From DMER64 sp964600385 (GTDB lineage Bacteria; Bacteroidota; Bacteroidia; Bacteroidales; UBA932): a stretch of 11,073 nt of DNA. Shown piece after piece: positions 1 to 7,063 of the stretch; position 1 is the stretch's first letter, and each line of letters starts with the position of its first letter. A program made the position numbers and the translations under genes. Below the pieces are notes generated by a model. That model did no database searches, was not told the origin of the DNA, and was given only the letters and a program-made list of their open reading frames with translations. Location of the stretch: assembly GCA_964600385.1 (NCBI GenBank), contig CAZRJC010000042.1, forward strand, positions 1-11,073, in the 5' to 3' direction.

Positions 1-40
1 GCGCGAGGTTTCCCTTTTTCTAAATATCTTGTGGTGTTCT
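1..40 (+). repeat. Partial copy of the dispersed palindromic repeat (right half of the core)
   Basis: The first 17 bases are identical to the right half of the repeat core at 10872-10888. The next 23 bases match at about 17 positions, and the arm ends in GTTCTT as in the full copies. The left half would lie before the window. The conserved tail seen after the other copies is absent here, and a different palindrome follows at 120-226. The orientation implies a plus-strand gene ending upstream of the window. The copy appears degenerate compared with the three full ones. Confidence 0.6.
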
Positions 41-76
41 TCCGTTGTGAGGAAATGGGAAAGTGGCGGATTTCTG

Positions 77-124
77 AGGCAAGGCCAGATTTTCGGAGGC
101 AAAGTCCGTGTTTTGCGCAGGCAA
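77..124. repeat. Imperfect repeat with a period of about 21 bp (AGGCAA motif)
   Basis: AGGCAA recurs at 77-82, 97-102 and 119-124, each followed a few bases later by a T-rich stretch, giving a spacing of 20 and then 22 bp. On the minus strand this reads as loosely similar seven-residue units (NSSLPAQ, NTDFASE, NLALPQK). The only open frame here is short and lies in palindromic DNA, so I treat it as non-coding repeat. Confidence 0.4.
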
Positions 125-226
125 ACTCGAATTACCGCGCAACGCACAATTTTCTAAAATTAAACACCTGCATATCAGGCATTTGAAAATCTCGAAATTT
201 CCCTTGCGCGGCACTTCGAGTTTGCC
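120..226. repeat. 107-bp palindrome with 25-nt terminal arms
   Basis: The left arm (120-144) and right arm (202-226) are inverted copies matching at 22 of 25 positions. Both are symmetric about position 173, where CCTG (167-170) and CAGG (176-179) form a small inner pair. The sequence between is AT-rich and only weakly symmetric. Because of the symmetry both strands encode similar 39-residue stretches (GKLE-L/V-PR, then LRG-x-SSLP), which is a product of the palindrome and not evidence for a gene. A cruciform or a long RNA hairpin is possible. Confidence 0.75.
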
Positions 227-257
227 ACCCCTTTTTGCGCGGTACTCCGGGTTTACC
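204..257. repeat. Two direct copies of a 23-bp unit (204-226 and 235-257)
   Basis: The right arm of the adjacent palindrome, beginning TTGCGCGG, is repeated at 235-257 with four differences, all of them transitions. With the inverted copy at 122-144 this makes three copies of the unit. The second direct copy also contains the short inverted repeat CCGGGT/ACCCGG (247-260). Confidence 0.65.
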
Positions 258-282
258 CGGCTGCGGGTCTGGAACAATGCGG

Positions 283-318
283 AGAAGCCGACTAAAAAGT
301 GATTTTTAGCCGGCTTCT
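283..318 (-). terminator. 16-bp hairpin, possible transcription end of the glycoside hydrolase operon
   Basis: The arms 283-298 and 303-318 are inverted copies around a 4-nt loop, with a single mismatch between 291 and 310. In minus-strand RNA that position becomes a G-U wobble, so all 16 pairs form. In plus-strand RNA it would be A-C. The hairpin therefore fits a minus-strand transcript, that is, the operon ending at 549. It has a GC-rich base and an A/T-rich top and lacks a clean U-tract after the stem, so classical intrinsic termination is uncertain. Confidence 0.5.
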
Positions 319-505
319 TATTTAAGCGCTGCTCCGCAGCACCGCTCTTTTCACAGCCATATCAAGGTTCAACCCACAAAGAACTCCATACAGGCTATTC
401 AGTTAAGGGAAACCTCGCGCCTGCGGAAGGAAGGACCCGGTTGCGATAGCAACCGGGAGGTGTTTCCCGTGCTGAATAGCTGTGGAAGTTCTTAAATGGG
501 TTGAA
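283..505 (-). repeat. Dispersed palindromic repeat, copy A (core 379-493 plus shortened tail)
   Basis: Read on the minus strand, the core is 115 nt (493 to 379) and folds by nested pairings: AAGAACT/AGTTCTT (487-493 with 379-385), GCTATTCAG/CTGAATAGC (472-480 with 394-402), GGGAAAC/GTTTCCC (462-468 with 407-413), and an apical CCCGGTTGC/GCAACCGGG stem (449-457 with 436-444) closed by a 4-nt loop. Only this copy also keeps a perfect outer 9-bp stem, TTCAACCCA/TGGGTTGAA (497-505 with 368-376). About 22 nt on one side (414-435) remain unpaired. The tail lacks a segment of about 38 nt present in copies B and C, keeps the GCTGC/GCAGC hairpin, and ends in the 283-318 hairpin. The core begins 55 nt after the stop of the GH109-type gene, in the same direction as that gene. 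Confidence 0.88.
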
Positions 506-548
506 GCTGCACCCGGAGAGGATGAAAATTTCATAGGATATATAATGC

Positions 549-1907
549 TTAATAATAAGTCACCTGTGAGAGCCTGTCCCATGCTCCGCGGGTGAAGTCG
601 GGAAAGGCCACAGGCTGTCCGCCATTGGCTACCGAGGTACGGGAAAGTTCAATAACAGAGCTCATTTCGGCTGCATCGTACACATCCATGTCCAGCGGCA
701 GTCCGTTACGCAGGCAATATATCAGGCGGTAATCCATGATGAAATCCATACCGCCGTGTCCGCCAACTTCCTTGGCCTTCTGCCCCACTTCCCTTACAAT
801 CGGATGTTCGTACAGCAGGAGCAGTGAATCCAGTGCAGCATCAGAAAGGAAAGTGTGCGCATTGGGCTCCAGAGCAATCCCGGGCCTGGGGTATTTTTGT
901 GCAAAACCTTTTGTGCCGCTGATCGTATGGAGGCGGCTGTAAGGCCGGGGGCTGGTCACGTCGTGCTGCAACATGATGGTGCGGCCTTTGGCCGTTTTAA
1001 TTACCGAGGTGTTCATGTCACCGTTCAGGTACGCGGTTTTTGCATATTCCGAGTCCTCCCCGAATTTTTCCTTTGCATAGGCCGTCATTCCAAACTGATT
1101 GGACGAGACAGAAACCATGTATTCCATCCGGTCCCCCCTGTGGATGTCAAGGATATGCGCGATGGGGCCGAGGCCGTGTGTGGGATAGAGATTCCCGTTT
1201 TCCACCGTATTGTGTTTCAGGCGCCACATGTTCCAGTACCCGGTGGTATCGTCAAAATTCAAATACCTCAGGTCATGGATGTAGGCTCCCTCGGCATGCA
1301 CGAGTTCCCCGAATAATCCCTTTTGCGCCATGTTCAGGGTGGCCATTTCAAAGAAATCGTAATTGCAGTTTTCCAACTGAATGCAATGACGGCGGGTTTT
1401 TTCGGCCGTGTTGACCAATTGCCAGCACTCCTCAACTGTCAGCGCCGCAGGCACTTCAAGCGCCACGTGTTTCCCGTGCTCCATGGCATAAACAGCAATG
1501 GGCGTATGCAGGTCCCAGTGAGTGCACACATAAATCAGGTCCACATCCTCTCTTTCACAAATCTTCTTCCAGTCTTCCTCTCCTGTATAACCTTCAGCCT
1601 GCGGAAGACCCTTTTCAACGAGGGCCTCGTTGGCCTTGTCCACGTTTTGGGGCACCACATCGCACAGTGCCACTATCCGGACACCTTCCAGGTAAGTATA
1701 CCGGCGAACCGCCTCGGAACCGCGGCTGCCCACCCCGATAAAGGCAATACGCACCGTATCCATGGGCTCGCACCTGAGCTCCAGGACGTCTGTAACTCCC
1801 GGTTCACGGGGAGGTTCAGGGAATGTAATGATCTGTTGGTTGTTGTTGCACGAGAGCAGAAATGCGCCTGCTAAAAGTGCTGTTGTAATGCAGGATATTT
1901 TTTTCAT
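549..1907 (-). CDS. GH109-type alpha-N-acetylgalactosaminidase, Gfo/Idh/MocA-fold lipoprotein
   Basis: This is a predicted NAD-dependent retaining glycosidase that removes terminal alpha-linked N-acetylgalactosamine, for example from blood-group-A-type or mucin glycans, without consuming NAD overall. The 452-residue length is normal for the family. Residues 1-20 form a lipoprotein signal ending in LLSC, with Cys20 as the likely lipidated residue. A Rossmann dinucleotide motif GVGSRG lies at 58-63. The HVALEVPAA stretch (147-155) and the following ECWQLV are typical of GH109 proteins. YPTH (241-244) supplies the Tyr/His pair that I match to the family's active site. The ATG overlaps the stop of the upstream hydrolase as ATGA, so translation is probably coupled, and this is the last gene of the operon. 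A plain Gfo/Idh/MocA sugar dehydrogenase is the alternative, but the lipoprotein export signal and family-specific motifs favour GH109. Confidence 0.88.
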   Translation of the reverse strand: MKKISCITTALLAGAFLLSCNNNQQIITFPEPPREPGVTDVLELRCEPMDTVRIAFIGVGSRGSEAVRRYTYLEGVRIVALCDVVPQNVDKANEALVEKGLPQAEGYTGEEDWKKICEREDVDLIYVCTHWDLHTPIAVYAMEHGKHVALEVPAALTVEECWQLVNTAEKTRRHCIQLENCNYDFFEMATLNMAQKGLFGELVHAEGAYIHDLRYLNFDDTTGYWNMWRLKHNTVENGNLYPTHGLGPIAHILDIHRGDRMEYMVSVSSNQFGMTAYAKEKFGEDSEYAKTAYLNGDMNTSVIKTAKGRTIMLQHDVTSPRPYSRLHTISGTKGFAQKYPRPGIALEPNAHTFLSDAALDSLLLLYEHPIVREVGQKAKEVGGHGGMDFIMDYRLIYCLRNGLPLDMDVYDAAEMSSVIELSRTSVANGGQPVAFPDFTRGAWDRLSQVTYY

Positions 1908-4363
1908 AACGATGGATTTGATGATATACCTAAATTATTGATTATAATCACCCCCTGGGGAGTAATGTTAAAGACAAAGCCGAGGGAAGTAATATTAGTA
2001 AAGTCGAAGTCCGGATGGGTCGCTGCATAGCGTTCCAGCGGAAAATAACAGTACTGGAGAATTGTTTCGGATTTTGACTGTTTCTGAATGAAGGCCAGTT
2101 TGGTGAGTTGCCGCTTCAATACCGGCTGAACGGGAGAAAAATCACTGAGCGGAAATTCCAGGATGGCGCCGTTGCGGTCCGTAAGCCGAATAGTAAAGTC
2201 AATGAGCTCCTCTTCTTTGTCTTCATCATCGTCAATCTTGTCCTTGTCCTTATCACTCTCGCTCTTGTCCCCGGTTTCTTTGTCGGCATCTTTCACGTTT
2301 TCTTTCCCGGTTTCTTCTGATGTTTCTTCTTCGGTCTCTTCGTTAGTCTCTTCATCTTCCTTGCCGGGGGGATCGGCTTTCTCGTCGGCAGCGGCCAGCG
2401 AGAAGGTCAGAACAGGGTACGCCAATGCGGAAGGTTCGGCCGCCGAAGTAGCAGAGCCGGCAGCAGAAATGGTGTGGCCGGTGGTCGTAGCAGCGAAGCC
2501 GGCAGTCCGTTCCCCGTTATTGAGGGCATCATCCGGCCAGCTGATCTGCCAGAATGGAACCAGTGTGTCGCATTGGATGGTGTCGCATTGGGTGGTATCG
2601 TTTTCGGTGGTGTTCCAGCCCAGTGTGAGGGCACGGGTATCGGCATCGCCCCATCCCAGTTGCAGGGCCTGTTCGCGCCATATGCTCAGATCGGTGGCAC
2701 AGATTTTACTCCCTGGCAGCGTACCGGTTGTCAGATCCAGGTCCTCGGCAAAAGTTCCCAAATAGTTGACGCCGGGCTCGCGGTACTGACTCAGGTAAAC
2801 GGTTTCCGGCAGCCAGTTCCTGGCACAGCGGTGATCCATGAACATTTTTTTCAGTTCTTTCTGATCCTTTAGCGTAACATCCAGGAAGGCACTGATGTAT
2901 ATTTTGGAGATGGTCATCTGGTCTTCGGGGCTCAACAGTTGCCCGAGGTTGTAGAAATTGATGCGCGGGGCAGAAAAATCGGAGTTGCCCCATACGCTGT
3001 TGAACTGACCGTGGTTGGCATTCCAGATGTAGATCCCGGCTACGAATCCGTCAAAACCTTCCGAAAAACGTACCCGGTTGAACTGGCGCATGCCCTGGTA
3101 GGACGACACGTCGGCATCGTGCGAACCCTGGAGCACCAGGTAATTGATATCGGTAAGGGGCGTGCGCATGCGTCCGGGCTGATATTGTCCGTCACAGGGC
3201 GCTATGGCTATAATCGAGCGGATGTTGAAGTTGAAATCAAATACCTCGGTGGCTTTGTCGGGATAGTACGGCAACCGGTTGAACAGCGCCGCATGCGCCA
3301 CAGACTCCCCACCCCGCGAGTGACCAATCAGGGCTATACGGTCCATATCCACTTTCCCGAAGAAAGGATTGTCTTCCTTAAGATTCCACTCCTTCCAGAC
3401 TTGCAGGTGCTTAAGCAGCAGCCAGCCCCGTGCATCATTCTCACCGTTGAGGCCTTTAATAACGTCGTATATGGAACTGTTCAGGAAATTCTCGTCTACC
3501 GACACCAGAATATAACCTCTGGAAGCCAGCAGCTTGCCGAGGTATTCATACCCCGGGTCAGAAAAATCCTGGGCCATGTGGTTTCCGTGCACGATCAGCA
3601 CCAGCGGAAACGGACCTTCGCCCTGAGGATACCATACACGGCCATTGAGAGGCAGTTTCTTCTGATCGAAGCCGAAATACCTGGTGCGCATTTTTCCGCT
3701 GAGACCCTTCCATGCATCCAGAAAAGCGGATCCGTCCACCGGCTGAGTGATCAGGGTGGCACCTGCTCCGAAAGCCTCCCGGTGCTTGTCCTCACCGCTT
3801 CCGTAAGTCAGGTAACCCGTCTGAAAGGATCCGGGTTCGCCGGGATTTTCCATTTCCAGGACGGGCGGCAGGTTTTGGGCCGAGATGGCCGCATACTTCG
3901 GCATTTCGGCCGGTTTTCCGGGGTACAACAGCCAGGTAAGGCCGCCGGCCAGAGCACAAACACCCAGCACCAGGCTCAGAACGGCCAGGATCCGGTGACT
4001 CTTCTTTGTCTCGGCCCGTCCCTTCCTCAACTTTTGTATACCACCTCCAATCAGGGCACAGGAAACCGCTATGGCAGCAAATACCATCAGGGCGGCGAGC
4101 AGGCCGTTATCGAAAAACAGGTACGCGACACCAAATCCGCATCCCAGGGCAACCAACAGCCAGTAATTAACACGTGCCGTCAATTTGAAAAGGGCAAACG
4201 CACCTGAAGAAGCAGCAAAAACCAGTATAAGCACAACGAGCGTCATGAGCAGAGCGGCCAGCCATCCCAAGGCTATGGAGCTGACCATTCCGGAGATTAT
4301 CATGGTTATGGCAAACCCTGTAAAAAGGGTCCAGACAATACCTGTCAGAATTCTTTTATTCAT
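1904..4363 (-). CDS. Membrane-anchored alpha/beta hydrolase with acidic insert and C-terminal beta-rich domain
   Basis: I do not recognise a named family. The 819-residue protein begins with about five hydrophobic segments (roughly residues 8-30, 32-58, 67-84, 87-108 and 125-147), so the hydrolase domain is probably held at the inner membrane, facing the periplasm by inference. The catalytic domain covers roughly 235-500: the HGNH stretch (259-262) resembles an oxyanion-hole segment, GHSRGG (347-352) places the nucleophile at Ser349, Asp416 or Asp418 in GSHDAD is the candidate acid, and His451 in NANHG is the candidate base. After about residue 600 a beta-strand-rich region resembling a carbohydrate-binding sandwich appears, with a last part TSLGFVFN followed by GVIIINNLGIS. 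It is interrupted by a Glu/Asp/Lys/Thr low-complexity stretch (about 660-720). The gene is joined by ATGA overlaps to the fucosidase before it and the GH109-type gene after it. A role as an esterase acting on decorated glycans is inferred from context only; a lipase or chlorophyllase-like hydrolase is possible. Confidence 0.8.
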   Translation of the reverse strand: MNKRILTGIVWTLFTGFAITMIISGMVSSIALGWLAALLMTLVVLILVFAASSGAFALFKLTARVNYWLLVALGCGFGVAYLFFDNGLLAALMVFAAIAVSCALIGGGIQKLRKGRAETKKSHRILAVLSLVLGVCALAGGLTWLLYPGKPAEMPKYAAISAQNLPPVLEMENPGEPGSFQTGYLTYGSGEDKHREAFGAGATLITQPVDGSAFLDAWKGLSGKMRTRYFGFDQKKLPLNGRVWYPQGEGPFPLVLIVHGNHMAQDFSDPGYEYLGKLLASRGYILVSVDENFLNSSIYDVIKGLNGENDARGWLLLKHLQVWKEWNLKEDNPFFGKVDMDRIALIGHSRGGESVAHAALFNRLPYYPDKATEVFDFNFNIRSIIAIAPCDGQYQPGRMRTPLTDINYLVLQGSHDADVSSYQGMRQFNRVRFSEGFDGFVAGIYIWNANHGQFNSVWGNSDFSAPRINFYNLGQLLSPEDQMTISKIYISAFLDVTLKDQKELKKMFMDHRCARNWLPETVYLSQYREPGVNYLGTFAEDLDLTTGTLPGSKICATDLSIWREQALQLGWGDADTRALTLGWNTTENDTTQCDTIQCDTLVPFWQISWPDDALNNGERTAGFAATTTGHTISAAGSATSAAEPSALAYPVLTFSLAAADEKADPPGKEDEETNEETEEETSEETGKENVKDADKETGDKSESDKDKDKIDDDEDKEEELIDFTIRLTDRNGAILEFPLSDFSPVQPVLKRQLTKLAFIQKQSKSETILQYCYFPLERYAATHPDFDFTNITSLGFVFNITPQGVIIINNLGISSNPSL
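2204..2386 (-). repeat. Low-complexity acidic coding tract inside the alpha/beta hydrolase
   Basis: This stretch encodes about 60 residues almost entirely of Glu, Asp, Lys, Thr and Ser, with repeated EET units and DKDKDK. The plus strand is accordingly almost pure pyrimidine over long runs. It lies between two hydrophobic beta-strand-like parts of the C-terminal domain and reads in frame throughout, so it is an insert or linker and not a frameshift. Repeat slippage is a likely origin. Confidence 0.7.
2565..2594 (-). repeat. 15-bp tandem repeat within the alpha/beta hydrolase gene
   Basis: Two adjacent 15-bp units (2565-2579 and 2580-2594) differ at one base, and part of a third follows. They encode consecutive QCDT-type pentapeptides at about residues 588-600, in the linker before the C-terminal domain. 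The unit is a multiple of three, so change in copy number would keep the frame. Confidence 0.6.
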
Positions 4364-6687
4364 AATGTGATTTTGATGTTATTCATTCGTATTGGCGCTA
4401 CACGTGAAGCAGTATTATCCTCCCGTACAGAGAAAGAGTGAACTCTTCCCGGGGCGACTGTGACGCGAGGCAGTTTTTGGAAGTAAATCTTCCATTCCTT
4501 GAGCGGGGTCAGGCTGTAATGGAGTTCATTCTCATAACCGTTGTAATATTTGATTACCAGTTGATTATTTCCCTTCTGCAGGGGCAGGAGCACAATTTCT
4601 GTCTGGTAGCCCAACCTTTCGGGCGAGAAATGGGCGGTGATATATTGCCCGTTCAACAGCACGTATACGGCGTTCCCGCTCCCAATTTCCACGGCCACCG
4701 TGTGCTCCCTTTCCGATGCTATCTCCTGCAGAAAGACCACGCTCCTGCGCTGCCCAATGGAAAGTGAATGCTTTGTCCCATAAGCGAAAGCGGGAACCCG
4801 CTCCCAGCCCTGCCACGGGTCAATGCCGGTGGGTTCTGCTCGTGATCCAGCTCCGGACTCTGCTCCATCTCCTATTCCTGTAACCTTCTCTTCTTCCAGG
4901 AATCCAAAAACGCCCCGACCGTTCTTTTGGTAGAGGTTGCCCCAGGCAACGCTGTTGGTCTCCGGTGTTTCTGTCCGGCAGAGCGGCGAGTCCAGTGTGA
5001 CCAGCTGCCGGGTGCCGTCAATTTCCAGGCAAAGGGTCTTGCCTTTTTCATTTTCCGTAAACAGGATTTCCGGGGTGATCTCCTTTTTATCGCTGGTAAA
5101 AGCCCAGTGATAAGCTATCAGGCTTTTGTAACCGGCATAATAGTTCAGGCTGGAGTACCCGTAACGGGGCATGGCGTTTTGTGCCGTTAAAACGTTTTCT
5201 TTTACAACACTATACGGAATTACCTCATACCCGTTTCTGAACGTGACCCTAAGCACTTCGCAACAGGAAGAAAACTCTTCCGGCACAGTGATGCTCACAC
5301 TTCTGGATACTCTGCCAGCAGGCCGCTTCTCTTCACTCCCTGCAGTCGAAAACTTCACTTTCCGGCCCGATGAAAGCACATTCACACTTTTAACAATCCC
5401 TTCCACAAAGGGCAAATTTATTTGTTTTCCGGCATATTCCCGTTTCACGAAAAGATACAGCGTATCCTCCCCGGCAGTAACCTCGCCCCATGGAAAAGTC
5501 TGCCCCAGAGGATTGGCCCGCGTACCATAAACAGCCCCGGCATTTACTTTCACCCAGTCGCCCACCGCTTCCAGCAGCTCCTGCTCAAACTCCACGATGC
5601 TTCCATCTCCCCTCGGCCCGATATTCAGCAGGTAGTTCCCTCCGCGTCCGATCACCCGGACCAGGCTTTCAATCTTCTCATCCACCTTGGGTTGCAACGC
5701 ACCCCGTTCCTGCCACGACCTGTAACCCCATGTTTCTTCAAACACCGAGGCTGCTGTCTGCCAGGGAACATCCAGGTGGTACCCGGGGCATTCATTATCG
5801 GACATAACGCAAAAATCACCTGCATCGTTTCCCAGCCTTCCGCTGATCATGCACCCGGGCTGCAGTCTGTTCACCAACTCGTACAATCCCCGGCTCTGTT
5901 CGGGAGTCAGGGAGCCCATGTCAAACCATATCTCGGAAATGGTTCCGTACCGAGTCATCAATTCCTCCACCTGAGCCAGGTTGAACCGGTAGTGCTCCGG
6001 AGTGAGGGGGTCGGCGTTGTGGCTCGAGATGGGATAAGCCTGGGGGAAGTGCCAGTCGATGAGCGAGAAGTACACCCCAAAGCCGAGGCCCCCGCGGGCG
6101 CAGGCTTCGGCAAGTTCCTTAATCAGGTCCCTTCCGTAAGGAGTCGCTTCCACTATGTTGAAGTCCGTATGGCGCGAATGGTACATGCAAAAGCCGTCGT
6201 GATGCTTGGCCGTAATGACAATGGACCTCATCCCGGCCTTTCTGGCCAGGGCCACGACTGCATCGGGGTCCCAGTTCACAGGATTGAAACGGCTGGCCGT
6301 TGCTGCATACCAGTCACTGAAAATACCGGCAAAGGACTGGATCTGCTCACTGTAACCGTCCGTCACCGGCTGGGCGTCATAAACTCCCCCGTAAACAGAA
6401 TACAATCCAAAATGAATGAACATGGAATACTTCTGGTCCAGCCATTGCTGCGAGGGCTTGCTCAGCTGCAAAAGCTGCTGCTGTGCCTGCTGCTGCTGCT
6501 GTTCCTGCTGCTGTGCCTGCTGCCGGGCCCTGCTTTGGATCTTGCTTTGGGCCGAAAGCGCTGTGGCCCTTGCGAAACCTGTGACGCAGGCGCTGTCGGC
6601 CAGGAACAGGATGGTCAGGACCAGTACTTTGCTGCTGATGCAAATATTCCGGAATTTATACCCACTCCCGCCAGCTATAATTTTCAT
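4360..6687 (-). CDS. GH29 alpha-L-fucosidase, secreted, with polyglutamine linker and C-terminal beta-sandwich
   Basis: The enzyme hydrolyses terminal alpha-L-fucose from glycans by a retaining mechanism. I choose the ATG at 6687 (775 residues). A start at 6792 is also open but would run back over the end of the neighbouring gene and put 35 residues before the signal peptide. A hydrophobic signal lies at about residues 21-39, so export by Sec is expected; no lipobox is seen. A Gln-rich stretch (56-71) separates it from the catalytic domain (about 75-390), which shows MFIHFGLYS, KHHDGF, and EIWFDMG with Asp256 as the expected nucleophile, then NYLLNIGPRGDG. The family's acid/base residue is poorly conserved in sequence and I do not assign it. 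About 350 further residues follow, with a beta-rich ending (LLPLQKGNNQLVIKYYNG) like a galactose-binding fold. It is the first gene of the operon; its stop overlaps the next ATG as ATGA. Confidence 0.9.
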   Translation of the reverse strand: MKIIAGGSGYKFRNICISSKVLVLTILFLADSACVTGFARATALSAQSKIQSRARQQAQQQEQQQQQAQQQLLQLSKPSQQWLDQKYSMFIHFGLYSVYGGVYDAQPVTDGYSEQIQSFAGIFSDWYAATASRFNPVNWDPDAVVALARKAGMRSIVITAKHHDGFCMYHSRHTDFNIVEATPYGRDLIKELAEACARGGLGFGVYFSLIDWHFPQAYPISSHNADPLTPEHYRFNLAQVEELMTRYGTISEIWFDMGSLTPEQSRGLYELVNRLQPGCMISGRLGNDAGDFCVMSDNECPGYHLDVPWQTAASVFEETWGYRSWQERGALQPKVDEKIESLVRVIGRGGNYLLNIGPRGDGSIVEFEQELLEAVGDWVKVNAGAVYGTRANPLGQTFPWGEVTAGEDTLYLFVKREYAGKQINLPFVEGIVKSVNVLSSGRKVKFSTAGSEEKRPAGRVSRSVSITVPEEFSSCCEVLRVTFRNGYEVIPYSVVKENVLTAQNAMPRYGYSSLNYYAGYKSLIAYHWAFTSDKKEITPEILFTENEKGKTLCLEIDGTRQLVTLDSPLCRTETPETNSVAWGNLYQKNGRGVFGFLEEEKVTGIGDGAESGAGSRAEPTGIDPWQGWERVPAFAYGTKHSLSIGQRRSVVFLQEIASEREHTVAVEIGSGNAVYVLLNGQYITAHFSPERLGYQTEIVLLPLQKGNNQLVIKYYNGYENELHYSLTPLKEWKIYFQKLPRVTVAPGRVHSFSVREDNTASRVAPIRMNNIKITL
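6475..6522 (-). repeat. CAG-type microsatellite encoding a polyglutamine tract in the fucosidase
   Basis: Sixteen codons here encode thirteen Gln, two Ala and one Glu. Nearly all the Gln codons are CAG, so on the plus strand the region is a run of CTG triplets broken by TGC and TTC. It lies just after the signal peptide and before the catalytic domain, where a flexible linker of variable length would be tolerated. Slippage would change it by whole codons. Confidence 0.8.
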
Positions 6688-6720
6688 TTTGTAAGGTTTG
6701 TTTGAAGAAATAGAGCTATG

Positions 6721-6728
6721 CAAAAGTA
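6721..6728 (-). promoter_or_regulatory. Candidate Bacteroidetes -7 promoter box for the fucosidase operon
   Basis: The minus strand reads TACTTTTG, an exact match to the Bacteroidetes primary-sigma -7 consensus TAnnTTTG. It is placed so that transcription would start about 25-30 nt before the ATG at 6687, in the short gap after the preceding gene. I see no TTTG -33 box at the usual distance, so this rests on one box. It would let the glycosidase operon be expressed separately from the two genes upstream. Confidence 0.4.
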
Positions 6729-6742
6729 GGAAAAAGCATCGA

Positions 6743-7063
6743 CTAAGGAATGGATTCCATGTAGTATATTTCCTTCCCTGTAGCATTCGCATACTCTATC
6801 TCGCTCCTGGTGCTGCTGCCAATGTAACCGTCTTTATTGATAACATAAATGGCCCGCGCCAGGTCAATTTTCCGTTTGTGCATATCGTCAAGCATCTCCT
6901 TGATCCCTTCCGCCCAGACATCCTCATCGCCACTGTGCCCGAAAAGGCCCACTGTTATTACAATATAGCCCTGCAGGGTCAACTCCTTCTGAACCCGCAT
7001 GAAATCATCTTTGAATCGTGTGCTGCCGCACAATGTTATAACAGGGTAATCACGCTTTTTCAT
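6743..7063 (-). CDS. Small nucleoside 2-deoxyribosyltransferase-like protein
   Basis: The protein has 106 residues and shows the fold's hallmark start VITLCGSTRF (8-17) and a late GSSTRSEIEYA (82-92). Glu88 or Glu90 is the candidate for the catalytic Glu of the deoxyribosyltransferase superfamily. Family members exchange or hydrolyse the N-glycosidic bond of nucleosides or nucleotides, but many small relatives, including phage and accessory-gene proteins, have no proven activity. No signal peptide is present, so it is cytoplasmic. Its ATG overlaps the stop of the serine hydrolase as ATGA, so the two are translationally coupled although their compartments differ. The fold call is fairly secure; substrate and role are unknown. 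Confidence 0.7.
   Translation of the reverse strand: MKKRDYPVITLCGSTRFKDDFMRVQKELTLQGYIVITVGLFGHSGDEDVWAEGIKEMLDDMHKRKIDLARAIYVINKDGYIGSSTRSEIEYANATGKEIYYMESIP

Noticed and set aside
20..302. Short open frames on both strands of the left-edge region
   Set aside because: They mirror each other because of the 107-bp palindrome, have no recognisable domain or start signal, and lie in repeat DNA.
2939..4207. Plus-strand open frame of over 400 codons opposite the alpha/beta hydrolase
   Set aside because: It is antisense to a gene with clear membrane segments and catalytic motifs in ATGA-coupled context, and its translation shows no known motif.
5422..6705. Plus-strand open frame of over 400 codons opposite the fucosidase, with Leu/Cys-rich repeats
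   Set aside because: The repeats are the reverse reading of the CAG tract, and the opposite strand encodes an unmistakable GH29 enzyme.
6688..6792. Longer fucosidase reading frame starting at 6792
   Set aside because: It would overlap the end of the neighbouring gene, cover the best -7 promoter box, and add 35 residues before the signal peptide.
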